This document shows, piece by piece, positions 44,622-53,771 of a DNA stretch of 64,000 nt. Source of the stretch: Thermomonospora echinospora (GTDB lineage Bacteria > Actinomycetota > Actinomycetes > Streptosporangiales > Streptosporangiaceae); contig NZ_FNVO01000010.1 of assembly GCF_900108175.1 (NCBI RefSeq), positions 1 through 64,000 on the forward strand. Reading direction: 5' to 3'. Position numbers and translations under genes: made by a program. Within the stretch, counting starts at the first letter, position 1. Every line of letters starts with the position of its first letter. Below the pieces are notes generated by a model, which was not told the DNA's origin, ran no database searches, and saw nothing but the letters and a program-made list of their open reading frames with translations.

Positions 44622-45250
44622 ACGACCCCGCACGAGACGACCTCCGGCCGACCGCCCCCACCCCACCGGAGCCCAACCCCGCACGCCCCGACGACCAACC
44701 CGCCAAGGCCGGCCCCGAGGACATCCGGCACGGTGTCGTGCGGGCCGGTGACCGGCGTGTCGAGGCCGATCCTGAGGACGTTCGGTACGGCGTTGCGCGG
44801 GCTGGTGACCGGCGTGTCGAGGCTGATTTCGAGGACGTCCGGTACGGCGTTGCGCGGGGCGATGACTGGTATGCCGAGGACGGTTTCGAGGGCGTTCGGT
44901 ACGGGGTCGGGCGGGGCGGTGACCGGTACGTCGAGGGCGAGGCCGGGGAGGCCCGGCGGGGGTTTTCGCGGGCCGGTGGTCGGCGGATCGAGACCGATCC
45001 CGAGCATGTGCAGCGGGATCTGACCAAGCTGGTACTCACCGTGGTCGAGCTGGTCCGCCAGTTGGTGGAGCGGCAGTGCATCCGCCGTTTCGAGCGGGGG
45101 GATCTGACGGACGAGCAGGTCGAGGCGATCGGCACGACCCTGATGCGGCTGGAGGAGGCCATGGAGGAGCTGTGCGACCGCTTCGGCCTGTCTCCGAGCG
45201 ATCTCAACCTCGATCTCGGGCCGCTGGGCACCCTGCTTCCGGAGGACTGA
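44618..45250 (+). CDS. gvpK: Gas vesicle protein GvpK with N-terminal repeats
   Basis: A 210-residue GvpK. The family domain is the last 90 residues: ETDPEHVQRDLTKLVLTVVE, LVRQLVERQCIRRFERGDLT, MEELCDRFGLSPSDLNLDLG. Before it are five 19-residue repeats (44726-45010) of the form RYGVARAGDRRVEADPEDV, the last of which merges with the family's own entry motif. A proline-rich leader starts the protein. ATG 44618 overlaps gvpS (ATGA); ATG 44609 is also in frame. It is the last gene of the operon. Confidence 0.85.
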   Translation: MNDPARDDLRPTAPTPPEPNPARPDDQPAKAGPEDIRHGVVRAGDRRVEADPEDVRYGVARAGDRRVEADFEDVRYGVARGDDWYAEDGFEGVRYGVGRGGDRYVEGEAGEARRGFSRAGGRRIETDPEHVQRDLTKLVLTVVELVRQLVERQCIRRFERGDLTDEQVEAIGTTLMRLEEAMEELCDRFGLSPSDLNLDLGPLGTLLPED

Positions 45251-45312
45251 CGCCGGTCCGTTTTGGGACGGCCTGTTCCGGCCTCGGGGACGGGAAGATT
45301 CCGGGCAAATTC

Positions 45313-45330
45313 TTGTGATGTGTGTCACAA
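45313..45330. promoter_or_regulatory. CRP/GlxR-type binding site
   Basis: TTGTGA, six bases, TCACAA: a perfect inverted repeat at 45313-45330 matching the CRP consensus TGTGA-N6-TCACA used by actinomycete Crp/GlxR. It lies about 211 bases before the acyl-CoA dehydrogenase gene and 62 after gvpK. Otherwise 45251-45540 is non-coding, with a Gly-rich-type GC stretch at 45372-45430. Confidence 0.75.
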
Positions 45331-45486
45331 TGCGACCGTTCCTGTGTACGCCTCTGTGGTGCCGGGTGCTCTTGGGGCGGGTGGGAGGCGGCGGGTCCGG
45401 CGGGCCGGGGGGCGGGGCGGCGCACGGCGGATCTCGTTCCTCCGACGGGTTGTCTGCTGGTTACCAGCGGGTAGCATGTTCGGTGT

Positions 45487-45498
45487 TACTGACCAGTA
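45487..45498. promoter_or_regulatory. Small palindrome before the acyl-CoA dehydrogenase gene
   Basis: TACTG-AC-CAGTA is a perfect inverted repeat at 45487-45498, 43 bases before the ATG. Its place and its form are like sites of TetR-type regulators of fatty-acid degradation. It is short, so chance is possible. Confidence 0.4.
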
Positions 45499-45540
45499 TG
45501 TTGGCCGGGCGCCGGCCGATCGGACCTGACGAGGTAATCC

Positions 45541-47376
45541 ATGGGGCACTACAAGAGCAACCTCCGTGACCTGGAGTTCAACCTCTTCGAGGTGTTCAAC
45601 CGGCAGGAACTGCTCGGCAGGGGACCGTACGAGGACCTGGACGAGGAGACGGTCCGCAGCATCCTGGACGAGGTCAACCGGCTGGCCACGGGTGTGATCG
45701 CCGACTCGTTCACCGACAGCGACCGCAACCCGCCGGTGTTCGACCCGCAGAGCGGCACGGTCACCATGCCGGAGAGCTTCAAGAAGTCCTACCAGGCGTT
45801 CATGGACGCCGAGTGGTACCGCGTCGACCTGGTGCCCGAGTTCGGCGGTACCGGCGCGCCGCGCAGCCTGACCTGGGCGATCGCCGAGCAGATCCTGGGC
45901 GCCAACCCGGCCGTCTACATGTTCGCCTCCGGTCCGGGCTTCGCCCAGATCCTGTGGCAGATCGGCACCCCCGAGCAGAAGCGGTTCGCCGAGCTGGCGC
46001 TGGAGCGCAAGTGGGGCGCCACCATGGTGCTGACCGAGCCGGACGCCGGCTCCGACGTGGGCGCCGGCCGTACCAAGGCGGTGCGGCAGCCCGACGGCAC
46101 CTGGCACATCGAGGGCGTCAAGCGCTTCATCACCTCGGCCGAGCACGACATGTCCGAGAACATCTTCCACCTGGTGCTGGCGCGCCCCGAGGGCGCCGGC
46201 CCCGGGACCAAGGGCCTGTCGATGTTCCTGGTGCCCAAGTACCTGGTCGACCTGGAGACCGGCGAGCTGGGCGAGCGCAACGGCGCCTACGTCACCAACG
46301 TCGAGAAGAAGATGGGCCTGAAGGTCTCCACGACCTGCGAGCTCACCCTCGGTGAGCAGCACCCGTGCGTCGGCTACCTGGTGGGCGACGTGCACGAGGG
46401 CATCAAGCAGATGTTCATGGTGATCGAGTACGCCCGGATGATGGTCGGCACCAAGGCCATCGCCACCCTGTCCACCGGCTACCTGAACGCGCTGGAGTAC
46501 GCCAAGGAGCGGGTGCAGGGCGCCGACCTGACCAAGATGGCCGACAAGACCTCCCCGCGCGTCACCATCACCCACCACCCGGACGTCCGGCGCAGCCTGA
46601 TGACGCAGAAGGCCTACGCCGAGGGCATGCGGGCGCTGGTGCTGCTGACCGCCTCCTACCAGGACGCGGTGCAGGTCGCCCAGCACGAGGGCCGCGAGGA
46701 CAAGCAGGCCGAGAAGCTCAACGACCTGCTGCTGCCGATCGTCAAGGGCTTCGGCTCCGAGCGGGCCTACGCGCTGCTGGGCGCCGAGTCGCTGCAGACC
46801 CTGGGCGGCTCGGGCTTCCTGCAGGAGTACCCGATCGAGCAGTACATCCGGGACTCCAAGATCGACACCCTCTACGAGGGCACCACCGCGATCCAGGGAC
46901 AGGACCTGTTCTTCCGCAAGATCCTGCGGGACAACGGCGAGGCCCTCAAGGTGCTGGCCGGTGAGATCAAGCAGTTCGCCGCCAGCGAGGCCGGCAACGG
47001 CCGGCTCAAGACCGAGCGGGCCCTGCTGGCCCAGGCGCTGGAGAACGTCGAGGGCATCATCAACCCGATGGTCGGCTGGGCGCTGGCGTCGATGGAGAAC
47101 CCCGCGGAGATCTACAAGGTCGGCCTGAACACCACCCGCCTGCTGCTGGCCCTGGGCGACCTGGTCGTCGGCTGGCTGCTGTGCCGCCAGGCCGAGATCG
47201 CCCTGGCCCGGCTCGGCGAGGGCGGCCTGCCCGGCGCCGACGAGGCCTTCTACACCGGCAAGGTCGCCGCGGCCCAGTTCTTCTGCGCCAACGTGCTGCC
47301 CCGCATCGCCGCCGACCGCGCGATGACCGAGGCCACCACGCTGGACGTCATGGAACTGCCCGAAGAGGCGTTCTGA
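45541..47376 (+). CDS. Acyl-CoA dehydrogenase, FadE5-like
   Basis: A 611-residue acyl-CoA dehydrogenase of the long (FadE5/AcdA) type, which forms the alpha,beta double bond of acyl-CoA with FAD. Seen: [20 protein letters not shown], the long-form start; [20 protein letters not shown] in the flavin domain; [20 protein letters not shown] and [20 protein letters not shown] with the catalytic Glu. The [20 protein letters not shown] part is also typical. Single gene. A CRP-type site and a small palindrome upstream suggest control by carbon state and by an acyl-CoA-sensing repressor. A strong terminator follows. Confidence 0.9.
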   Translation: MGHYKSNLRDLEFNLFEVFNRQELLGRGPYEDLDEETVRSILDEVNRLATGVIADSFTDSDRNPPVFDPQSGTVTMPESFKKSYQAFMDAEWYRVDLVPEFGGTGAPRSLTWAIAEQILGANPAVYMFASGPGFAQILWQIGTPEQKRFAELALERKWGATMVLTEPDAGSDVGAGRTKAVRQPDGTWHIEGVKRFITSAEHDMSENIFHLVLARPEGAGPGTKGLSMFLVPKYLVDLETGELGERNGAYVTNVEKKMGLKVSTTCELTLGEQHPCVGYLVGDVHEGIKQMFMVIEYARMMVGTKAIATLSTGYLNALEYAKERVQGADLTKMADKTSPRVTITHHPDVRRSLMTQKAYAEGMRALVLLTASYQDAVQVAQHEGREDKQAEKLNDLLLPIVKGFGSERAYALLGAESLQTLGGSGFLQEYPIEQYIRDSKIDTLYEGTTAIQGQDLFFRKILRDNGEALKVLAGEIKQFAASEAGNGRLKTERALLAQALENVEGIINPMVGWALASMENPAEIYKVGLNTTRLLLALGDLVVGWLLCRQAEIALARLGEGGLPGADEAFYTGKVAAAQFFCANVLPRIAADRAMTEATTLDVMELPEEAF

Positions 47377-47408
47377 CCCCGTCCGTCTCCCGCGGCCGGT
47401 GACGCGAA

Positions 47409-47440
47409 CGGCCCCCGCCACCTGAGGGTGACGGGGGCCG
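47409..47440. terminator. Bidirectional terminator between convergent genes
   Basis: CGGCCCCCG at 47409-47417 pairs with CGGGGGCCG at 47432-47440 around a 14-base loop. It stands between the stop of the acyl-CoA dehydrogenase gene and the convergent gene ending at 47455. Confidence 0.7.
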
Positions 47441-47454
47441 CCGCACGTTCCAGG

Positions 47455-48711
47455 TCAGTTCCGCCAGCTCGGGTCGGTCACGAGCCGGTAGAGCTGCTCC
47501 AGCGTGAGCGCGGGCGTGTCGCGGGTCTTGGGGCCGCTCTTGAGCGACGTCCCGTTGGCAACCATGGCGACGACTCGCAGCCCGTCGGGGTACATCACGT
47601 CCGCGATGCGCACGGTCACCCCCGACTCGACCACATCCGCCGCGCGCTGCTGGAGGTAGACCACGGCGCCGCCGGAGAGGGTCCGCTTGGTGCAGGAGGC
47701 GTCGGGCGGATCATCCTTGGTACGTTCCCTGCACCCCGACGGCCCTGACTGGGGATCCTTGTTCCGCCAGGTCTGCACGTTGACGTCGATCGTCGTCCGG
47801 CCCTTGGCGTCGCCGAAGATCAGCGACACGTAGCCATCCGAGATCTGCGGGTGAGTGATCCTCCCTCCGGCGGGCAACAACCTCCGCAACGTCGCCATCA
47901 GCTTCTCGCCCGGATGCTCCTCATAAAGATCAGGACCGACCGGTTGCCCGGGGGCCGGCAGCCTGGCCGCCACCCTGACCCAGGCGGGATCGGTGACGAT
48001 GCTCGTCATCTGCGCGAGGGTCAGCGGGGGGTCCGGGCGGGTCGGCCCGCCCTCGTGCTTCTCCTCGGGAGAGTTGTACTGCCCCAGGTGGATCAGGATG
48101 CCGCCAGGACGGCTCAGCTCGGCGTACCAGAGTTTTTCACCGGTGTTGAACTGCGGGCGGGTGAACCCCTTGTTGAGCACCAGCACCGACCCGTCCGAAC
48201 GACGGGTGGCCTTACAGTCGTCGTACGGGTGGATCTGGACCGGCACGCACTGCGCCTCCGGTTCGCTGGGAGAGACGCGCCGGATCGACAGGGAGATCGC
48301 CGCAGGCCCTTTGCCGTCGTCGAACTGGCCGTCCACAACGCTGGCCAGACCTATGCCAGGCCAGGGTGGGTCGACGGTCAGCCTGCCTCCGGCCGGCAGC
48401 AGGCCCCGGAAGATCCTGACCACCTCCTTGTGCGGCACCGGGTTCGCCGGGGTGGCCGGGGACGATGAGGCGGTCACCTGCGGTGTCAGCGTCTCGGTCC
48501 GGCGGGAATCGTCGCCGAGGACGCTCACGCCGGCGACGGCGATGGCCGACAGCCCGAGCACGGTGCCGCCGGCCCGCAGCAGGCGGGCGCGGCGCCGCAT
48601 CCGGTGACCTCTGGCCAGCCCCGCCGCGGCCAGGTCCGCGGGCGGCCGTACGTCGGCCATCGCGATGCGCATCGTCTCGGAGAGCTTCTGTTCGTCGGAC
48701 AAGCTGATCAC
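47455..48711 (-). CDS. Membrane protein paired with a SigE-family sigma factor
   Basis: A 418-residue protein starting at GTG. The cytoplasmic N-terminus (SDEQKLSETMRIAMADVRPP) leads to one transmembrane helix at about 45-65 (LLRAGGTVLGLSAIAVAGVS). The outer part is an internal duplication: FRGLLPAGGRLTVDPPWPGI against LRRLLPAGGRITHPQISDGY, and PLTLAQMTSIVTDPAWVRVA against ALTLEQLYRLVTDPSWRN. Family not recognised. It starts 15 bases after the sigma gene's stop, so an anti-sigma-like or sensor role is likely by context. Confidence 0.7.
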   Translation of the reverse strand: MISLSDEQKLSETMRIAMADVRPPADLAAAGLARGHRMRRRARLLRAGGTVLGLSAIAVAGVSVLGDDSRRTETLTPQVTASSSPATPANPVPHKEVVRIFRGLLPAGGRLTVDPPWPGIGLASVVDGQFDDGKGPAAISLSIRRVSPSEPEAQCVPVQIHPYDDCKATRRSDGSVLVLNKGFTRPQFNTGEKLWYAELSRPGGILIHLGQYNSPEEKHEGGPTRPDPPLTLAQMTSIVTDPAWVRVAARLPAPGQPVGPDLYEEHPGEKLMATLRRLLPAGGRITHPQISDGYVSLIFGDAKGRTTIDVNVQTWRNKDPQSGPSGCRERTKDDPPDASCTKRTLSGGAVVYLQQRAADVVESGVTVRIADVMYPDGLRVVAMVANGTSLKSGPKTRDTPALTLEQLYRLVTDPSWRN

Positions 48712-48726
48712 CGCTTCCGGGTCGTG

Positions 48727-49230
48727 CTATCGGCTGGTGACGTCGAGGAACTGGTCGCCGAGCACCTCGCGCAGGCGCTCCAGCGCGCGCATGGAGCGGT
48801 TGCGCACCGCCCCGGCGCTCAGGTGCAGGACGGTGGCCGTCTCGCTGACGCTGCGGTCCTCCCAGAAACGCAGCACCAGAACGGCACGGTCCTGGACGGG
48901 CAACCGGGCGAGCCCGTCCAGGAGCGTCATCCGCAACGCCGTGCCGTCGACGGCGTCGCCGGTGCCGGGACGGTCCGGCAGGGACGCCGTGGGCCGTTCG
49001 GCGGAACTGCGCCGCCGACGATGGGACAGGAACGTCCGGACCAGGATGGCCTCGCTGTAGGCGGCCGGGTTGTCGGCCCGGCTGACCTTCCGCCAGGACC
49101 GGTAGACCTTGCCGAGCGTCTCCTGGACCAGGTCCTCGGCGAGGTGCCAGTCGCCGGTCAGCAGGCACGCGGTCCGGAACAGGTGCCCGCTGCGCGCTGA
49201 CGCGAACTCCAGGTACTCCTCGTCCGCCAC
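48727..49230 (-). CDS. SigE-family ECF sigma factor
   Basis: A 167-residue ECF sigma factor of the actinomycete SigE (ECF50-like) type. Region 2 is ADEEYLEFASARSGHLFRTA and WHLAEDLVQETLGKVYRSWR; region 4 is LARLPVQDRAVLVLRFWEDR, with helix LSAGAVRNRSMRALERLRE. GTG 49230 has AGGAGGT five bases before it; the frame runs on to 49293 without a better site. Co-transcribed with the membrane partner behind it. Confidence 0.88.
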   Translation of the reverse strand: MADEEYLEFASARSGHLFRTACLLTGDWHLAEDLVQETLGKVYRSWRKVSRADNPAAYSEAILVRTFLSHRRRRSSAERPTASLPDRPGTGDAVDGTALRMTLLDGLARLPVQDRAVLVLRFWEDRSVSETATVLHLSAGAVRNRSMRALERLREVLGDQFLDVTSR

Positions 49231-49350
49231 GTGACCTCCTACGCCCTCGCCGTCACCCCCTAGACGCGCCGGCCCCCGCAACGCGTCACACAAGGATCCG
49301 CCGGGCGCGGTGGAACGGAGGGCGGTCCGTTCAACGGCATAGGGCCGGTG

Positions 49351-50655
49351 TCAGGCTCGCCGTGGGTGGGCCGGCTCAGGGAACGCCTGGTCCTCGGGGG
49401 TGCGGGCCGGGAGGGTGACGGTGACGGTCAGGCCGCCGTCGGGGCGGGGCTCGGCGCGGGCGTGGCCGCCGTGGGCGCCGGCGATGGCACGGACGATGGA
49501 CAGGCCCAGGCCGAAGCCGCGGTCCTTGCCGGTGCGGGAGGGGGCGCGCCGATCGCCCAGGCGGCGGAACGGCTCGAAGATGGCCTCGGTCTCGTAGCGG
49601 TGGACGACCGGCCCGGTGTTGGTGACCTCCAGCCAGACCCGGTCGCCGGACGACCCGGTGCGGACGGCGAGCCATCCGCCGTGGCGGACGTTGTGCCGGA
49701 CCGCGTTCTCCACAAGGTTGTGGACGAGTCGTTCGAGCAGGTACGGATCGCCGGTGGCGGGAGCGGGACCGAGCCGCGGGAGCCGGACCGTCACGCCCGC
49801 CTCCCCGGCGGTGTCGGCCGTCTCGGCCAGGACGGTGCGGACGACGTCGGACAGATCGACGGGGTGGCGTCCGGTCAGGTCGTTCTCGCTGTCGGCGAGG
49901 GTGAGCAGGCCGTCGATGAGGCGTTCGTGCCGGGCGTTGACCTGCAGCAGGGACTCGCCCAGCGTCCGGGTGTCGGGCGAGGCCCCGGGACGGGTGACCG
50001 ACACCTCGATCAGCGCCCGGTTGATCGCCAGCGGGGTGCGCATCTCGTGCGAGGCGCTGGCGATGAAGCGGCGCTGGCCGTCAAAGGAGCGGTCGAGCCG
50101 TTCCAGCATGGCGTCGAAGGTGTCGGCGAGCTGCTTGATCTCGTCACGGGGGCCGGCCAGGGCGATGCGCTCGTGCAGGCCGCGCCCGGCGCTGTCGGCG
50201 ATGCGCCGGGCGGTCTCGGTGATCCGGTGGACGGGGCGCAGCCCGCGCCCGGCCAGCACCCAGCCGAGCGCCACCGCGATGACCGTGACCCCGCCGAGCG
50301 CCAGCGCGCCCTGGGTGAGCAGCGATTCCAGGGTGTCCCGGCGGTACGCCTCCTGCGCGGCGAGCACGTTCGCCGACAGTTTCCTGAGCTCGGCGAGCTG
50401 GTCGCCGGTGAGGGTGAGGGGCCGGCCGTTCTGGACGCGCAGGAGGCTCTGCGCGAGTGCGTCGTTCCGCTGCAGCCCGGCCGCTCCCTGTGCTCCGTAC
50501 GTGCCCGCCTGGTTTTCCAGGCGCTGCTGGACGAGCAGGTAGGTGCTGCCCAGAAGCAGCGTGCCGGCGAGCACGAAGACGCCCCCGTAAAGCGCGGTCA
50601 GGCGCGCTCTGATGGTCCAGTTCCGAGGGGCGACACGGGCCAGGGCCGTTTTCAT
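49351..50655 (-). CDS. Two-component sensor histidine kinase
   Basis: A 434-residue kinase. Two helices (about 17-44 and 113-137) enclose a sensor domain of 70 residues; a HAMP domain follows (LRPVHRITETARRIADSAGR). The phosphorylated histidine is in RRFIASASHEMRTPLAINRA, then N-box LVHNLVENAVRHNVRHGGW, and G-box DRGFGLGLSIVRAIAGAHGG. It phosphorylates the regulator encoded 48 bases upstream. The pair diverges from an efflux operon (51509-55114), its likely target. Confidence 0.92.
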   Translation of the reverse strand: MKTALARVAPRNWTIRARLTALYGGVFVLAGTLLLGSTYLLVQQRLENQAGTYGAQGAAGLQRNDALAQSLLRVQNGRPLTLTGDQLAELRKLSANVLAAQEAYRRDTLESLLTQGALALGGVTVIAVALGWVLAGRGLRPVHRITETARRIADSAGRGLHERIALAGPRDEIKQLADTFDAMLERLDRSFDGQRRFIASASHEMRTPLAINRALIEVSVTRPGASPDTRTLGESLLQVNARHERLIDGLLTLADSENDLTGRHPVDLSDVVRTVLAETADTAGEAGVTVRLPRLGPAPATGDPYLLERLVHNLVENAVRHNVRHGGWLAVRTGSSGDRVWLEVTNTGPVVHRYETEAIFEPFRRLGDRRAPSRTGKDRGFGLGLSIVRAIAGAHGGHARAEPRPDGGLTVTVTLPARTPEDQAFPEPAHPRRA

Positions 50656-50703
50656 CTGACTCCTTGAAGCGTGGAGACCCTTGCCGCTAGGCGGGGGAGG
50701 AGG

Positions 50704-51369
50704 TCAAGGAATGCGGTATCCCGCTCCCGGAAAGGTCTCGATGACCGGCGGATCGCCGAGTTTGCGGCGCAGCTTCAGCATGGTGACCCGGACGATGTTG
50801 GTGAACGGGTCGATGTGCTCGTCCCAGACACGGGTCAGCAGTTCCTCGGTGGATACCACGGCTCCTTCGGCGCGCATGAGCTCGGCCAGCAGGGCCAGCT
50901 CCCGGTTGCCCAGCGGCACGGGGCGGCCGTCACGGTGCACCTCGCGCCGGGCGTAGTCCACCCGGATCCCGGCGCGTTGCAGCACCGGTGGCGCCGCCGG
51001 GCGGGAACGGCGCGCCAGCGCGTGCACGCGCGCCGACAGTTCCGTGAAGGCGAACGGCTTGGACAGGTAGTCGTCGGCTCCCAGGGACAGCCCGGCGACG
51101 CGTTCGTGGACGGCCGAGGCGGCGGTGAGCATCAGCACCCGCGCCCGCGCACCGGACTCGATCATCGACCGGCAGACCGTGTCGCCGTCCACCAGCGGCA
51201 GGTCGCGGTCCAGCACGACCACGTCGTAGTCGTCGCCGGCGAGCAGTTCCAGCGCCCGGTCGCCGTCGTGGACCACGTCCACGGCCAGCGCCTCACGGCG
51301 CAGCCACTCGGCGATGGCGTCCGCGATCAGCTTTTCGTCCTCGACCACCAGAACACGCATGACGGTCAT
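50704..51369 (-). CDS. OmpR-family response regulator
   Basis: A 221-residue regulator. Receiver domain: VLVVEDEKLIADAIAEWLRR, phospho-acceptor Asp in DYDVVVLDRDLPLVDGD, and the lysine in DDYLSKPFAF. The winged-helix domain (about 125-220) has NRELALLAELMRAEGAVVST and DPFTNIVRVTMLKLRRKLGD, with GAGYRIP at the end. ATG 51369 gives MTVMRVLVVED; the frame is open beyond but has no better start. It probably binds the inverted repeats at 51385-51451 to control itself and the divergent operon. Confidence 0.9.
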   Translation of the reverse strand: MTVMRVLVVEDEKLIADAIAEWLRREALAVDVVHDGDRALELLAGDDYDVVVLDRDLPLVDGDTVCRSMIESGARARVLMLTAASAVHERVAGLSLGADDYLSKPFAFTELSARVHALARRSRPAAPPVLQRAGIRVDYARREVHRDGRPVPLGNRELALLAELMRAEGAVVSTEELLTRVWDEHIDPFTNIVRVTMLKLRRKLGDPPVIETFPGAGYRIP

Positions 51370-51384
51370 GCTGACGGACCGGCC

Positions 51385-51451
51385 GTTACCTGGGCGTAAG
51401 CCCCGCTTTCGGCGGTCGCCGTCCGGGCCAGCGAGGTAATGCCCAGGTAAC
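51385..51451. promoter_or_regulatory. Inverted 11-bp repeats in the divergent promoter
   Basis: GTTACCTGGGC at 51385-51395 is the exact reverse complement of GCCCAGGTAAC at 51441-51451. GTAA follows the first copy at once, so it also reads TTAC-N6-GTAA, and GGTAAT precedes the second. The two copies lie between the response regulator and the lipoprotein gene, one near each start, as expected for sites of the OmpR-type regulator. Confidence 0.6.
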
Positions 51452-51508
51452 CGGCCGTCCGTTCTACTGCATGTCGGCGCCGAAATGGCGGGGAAGGGGA
51501 TCTCGGAA

Positions 51509-51988
51509 ATGTTCCATATGACGTACAGGTCGGTCTTCGCTCTCGGCTTGGCGGCCGTGCTGTTGCTGTCCGCCTGCGGCGGCTCCGAAGACGACGCCCC
51601 GAGCGGCGGCGGACCCGGCGGAATGACCGTGAACACCGACGAACTGGTGGAGTTCGCCGAATGCCTGCGAGGCCAGGGAATCGACGTGCCGGACCCCAAG
51701 CCGGGACAGAACCTCGCCAACTGGCTGTCGGAGGAGAACAGGGCCGAGCTGAGGGACTCCCGGGCCGTGGCGGCCTGCGAGGACAAGCTGCCCTCCGCCG
51801 TCAAGGACCGGATGAAGGACCCCGAGCTGCAGAACCGGCTCCTGCGGTTCGCCCAGTGCATGCGCGACAACGGCGTGGACATGCCCGACCCCAAGAACGG
51901 CAGGCTCGACTTCGACGCCATCGACCGCGACGCGCCCAACTACCAGGAGGCGGCCGGCAAGTGCCGCGAGACCCTGGGGGGCCGATGA
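51509..51988 (+). CDS. Lipoprotein with duplicated Cys motif
   Basis: A 159-residue lipoprotein: [20 protein letters not shown] has lipobox LSAC. The mature part has a repeated motif, [19 protein letters not shown] and [19 protein letters not shown], each with one Cys, and further cysteines in AACEDKL and GKCRETL, so two disulfides are likely. ATG 51509 has GGGGAAGGGG 8 bases upstream; 51485 and 51518 are other starts. It is the first gene of the efflux operon and overlaps the next at ATGA. Such proteins are common before MacA-like adaptors in streptomycetes. Confidence 0.75.
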   Translation: MFHMTYRSVFALGLAAVLLLSACGGSEDDAPSGGGPGGMTVNTDELVEFAECLRGQGIDVPDPKPGQNLANWLSEENRAELRDSRAVAACEDKLPSAVKDRMKDPELQNRLLRFAQCMRDNGVDMPDPKNGRLDFDAIDRDAPNYQEAAGKCRETLGGR

Positions 51989-53067
51989 GACGGCGGCGCG
52001 TCCTCGCCGTCACCACGGCGGCCGTCCTCGCGGTGGGCGGTGGCATCACCGTCACCACCGCGGCCATGGGCGGCGGAGACGAAGCGGCCGCAGGGGATCG
52101 GCGGCTCCCGAAGGAGACCGCCGAGGTCACCCGGGGCGACCTGGTGGACACCAAGACCGTCGACGGCACTCTCGGGTACGGCGAGGAGTGGCCCCTGATG
52201 GCGTCCGCGTCGGGGATCGTGACCGGGCTGCCCCGGGAGGGCGCCACCGTCGAACGCGGCCGGACCCTGTACGACCTGAACGGCGAGCCCGTCACCCTCA
52301 TGTACGGCGACGTGCCCGTCTACCGTCCCCTGTCGGTCGGAACGAGCGGTGCGGACGTCGAGCAACTGGAACGCAACCTCGACCGGCTCGGTTACGGCGA
52401 CGACATGACGGTCGACGACGACTTCACCTCCGCCACCGCGGACGCCGTCCGGGACTGGCAGGACGACCGGGGCCTGCCCGTGACGGGGACGATCGACGGC
52501 GGCGAGGTGGTCTTCGCGCCGGGCGCGGTCCGGGTCACGTCCCGCCCGGTCGGGGTGGGCGGCCGGTCGGCGGCCGGGCAGCCCGTGCTCCGGGTGACCG
52601 GCACCGAACGGCTCGTCCGGGTCCACCTGGACACCGCCGACCAGCAACTGGCCCGCAAGGGCGCCGGGGTACGGGTCGAGTTGCCGGACGGCGGGACCGT
52701 CCCGGGGAAGGTCACCGAGGTCGGCACCGTCGCCACCGCGAAGGACGCCGACGGCCAGGCGACCGGATCCCCGTCCCCCGACTCGACGATCACCGTCGAG
52801 ATCACCCTGGACGACCCGGACCGGGCCGGGCGGCTGGACCAGGCCCCCGTCAGCGTCCGGCTGGAGAGCGAGCGGCACAAGGACGTCCTGTCGGCTCCCG
52901 TCGAGGCGCTGCGGGCGCTGCCGCAGGGCGGCTACGGCGTGCAGGTCGTCACCGGGGGCTCGGTACGCCTCGTTCCGGTGGAACCCGGCCTGTACGCCCA
53001 GGGCCGCGTCGAGATCAGCGGACCGGGCGTCACCGCGGGCACCAGGGTGGGGGTGCCGGCGCGATGA
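51985..53067 (+). CDS. MacA/HlyD-type efflux adaptor with peptidoglycan-binding domain
   Basis: A 360-residue protein with an N-terminal signal anchor ([20 protein letters not shown]). After [20 protein letters not shown], the adaptor start, a peptidoglycan-binding domain is inserted at about 110-165 ([40 protein letters not shown]). The barrel part follows with [20 protein letters not shown] and [20 protein letters not shown]. It bridges the ABC permease to the cell wall. Overlaps both neighbours at ATGA. Confidence 0.85.
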   Translation: MRRRRVLAVTTAAVLAVGGGITVTTAAMGGGDEAAAGDRRLPKETAEVTRGDLVDTKTVDGTLGYGEEWPLMASASGIVTGLPREGATVERGRTLYDLNGEPVTLMYGDVPVYRPLSVGTSGADVEQLERNLDRLGYGDDMTVDDDFTSATADAVRDWQDDRGLPVTGTIDGGEVVFAPGAVRVTSRPVGVGGRSAAGQPVLRVTGTERLVRVHLDTADQQLARKGAGVRVELPDGGTVPGKVTEVGTVATAKDADGQATGSPSPDSTITVEITLDDPDRAGRLDQAPVSVRLESERHKDVLSAPVEALRALPQGGYGVQVVTGGSVRLVPVEPGLYAQGRVEISGPGVTAGTRVGVPAR

Positions 53068-53771
53068 GCGGACCGGACACGCCGTTGGTGGAACTCGACC
53101 AGGCGGGCAAGGAGTATCCGGGCGGGGTCACCGCCCTCAGGGACGTGTCGCTGACCATCGGCGAAGGCGAACTGGTCGCCGTCGTCGGGCCGTCCGGCTC
53201 GGGCAAATCCACCCTGCTGAACCTGGTCGGGACACTGGACCGGCCCTCGTACGGCACGGTCCGCATCGCCGGGCTGGACGTGGGGCGGCTCACCGACCGG
53301 GAGCTGTCGGCGCTGCGGGCGCGGCTGATCGGCTTCGTGTTCCAGCAGTTCCACCTGGCCGACGGGGTGAGCGCGCTGGACAACGTCGCCGACGGCCTGC
53401 TCTACACCGGTGTCCCGCCGCGCGAACGCCGTCTGCGGGCCGCCGCCGCACTGGACCGGGTCGGGCTCGGCCACCGGCTGGACCACCGTCCGCACCAGCT
53501 GTCGGGCGGAGAACGGCAGCGGGTGGCCGTCGCCCGCGCGGTGGTGGGCGAGCCCAGGCTGCTGCTGGCCGACGAGCCGACCGGCAACCTCGACACCGCC
53601 TCCGGCGCCGAGGTGCTGCGGCTGCTGCACGGACTCCACGCCTCCGGCACCACGGTCGTGATCATCACCCATGACCCCGAGGTCGCCGAGGCGGCCCCCC
53701 GCCGCATCAGAGTCCGCGACGGATCCGTGACCACCGATGACACGGCGGCCACGGTGGGAGGACCACGATGA
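53064..53771 (+). CDS. ABC transporter ATPase, MacB type
   Basis: A 235-residue ATPase: Walker [11 protein letters not shown]-loop [19 protein letters not shown], signature LSGGERQR, Walker [17 protein letters not shown], switch His in IITHDPEV. It powers the permease after it. ATGA overlaps on both sides show a tight operon, lipoprotein-adaptor-ATPase-permease. Confidence 0.92.
   Translation: MSGPDTPLVELDQAGKEYPGGVTALRDVSLTIGEGELVAVVGPSGSGKSTLLNLVGTLDRPSYGTVRIAGLDVGRLTDRELSALRARLIGFVFQQFHLADGVSALDNVADGLLYTGVPPRERRLRAAAALDRVGLGHRLDHRPHQLSGGERQRVAVARAVVGEPRLLLADEPTGNLDTASGAEVLRLLHGLHASGTTVVIITHDPEVAEAAPRRIRVRDGSVTTDDTAATVGGPR

Noticed and set aside
43042-45231. A 729-codon minus-strand frame opposite gvpJ to gvpK
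   Set aside because: It covers five recognised gas vesicle genes on the other strand; the repeats only mirror theirs.
51370-51939. N-terminal extension of the response regulator
   Set aside because: The receiver domain begins right after ATG 51369, and the extension would run through the divergent promoter and the lipoprotein gene.
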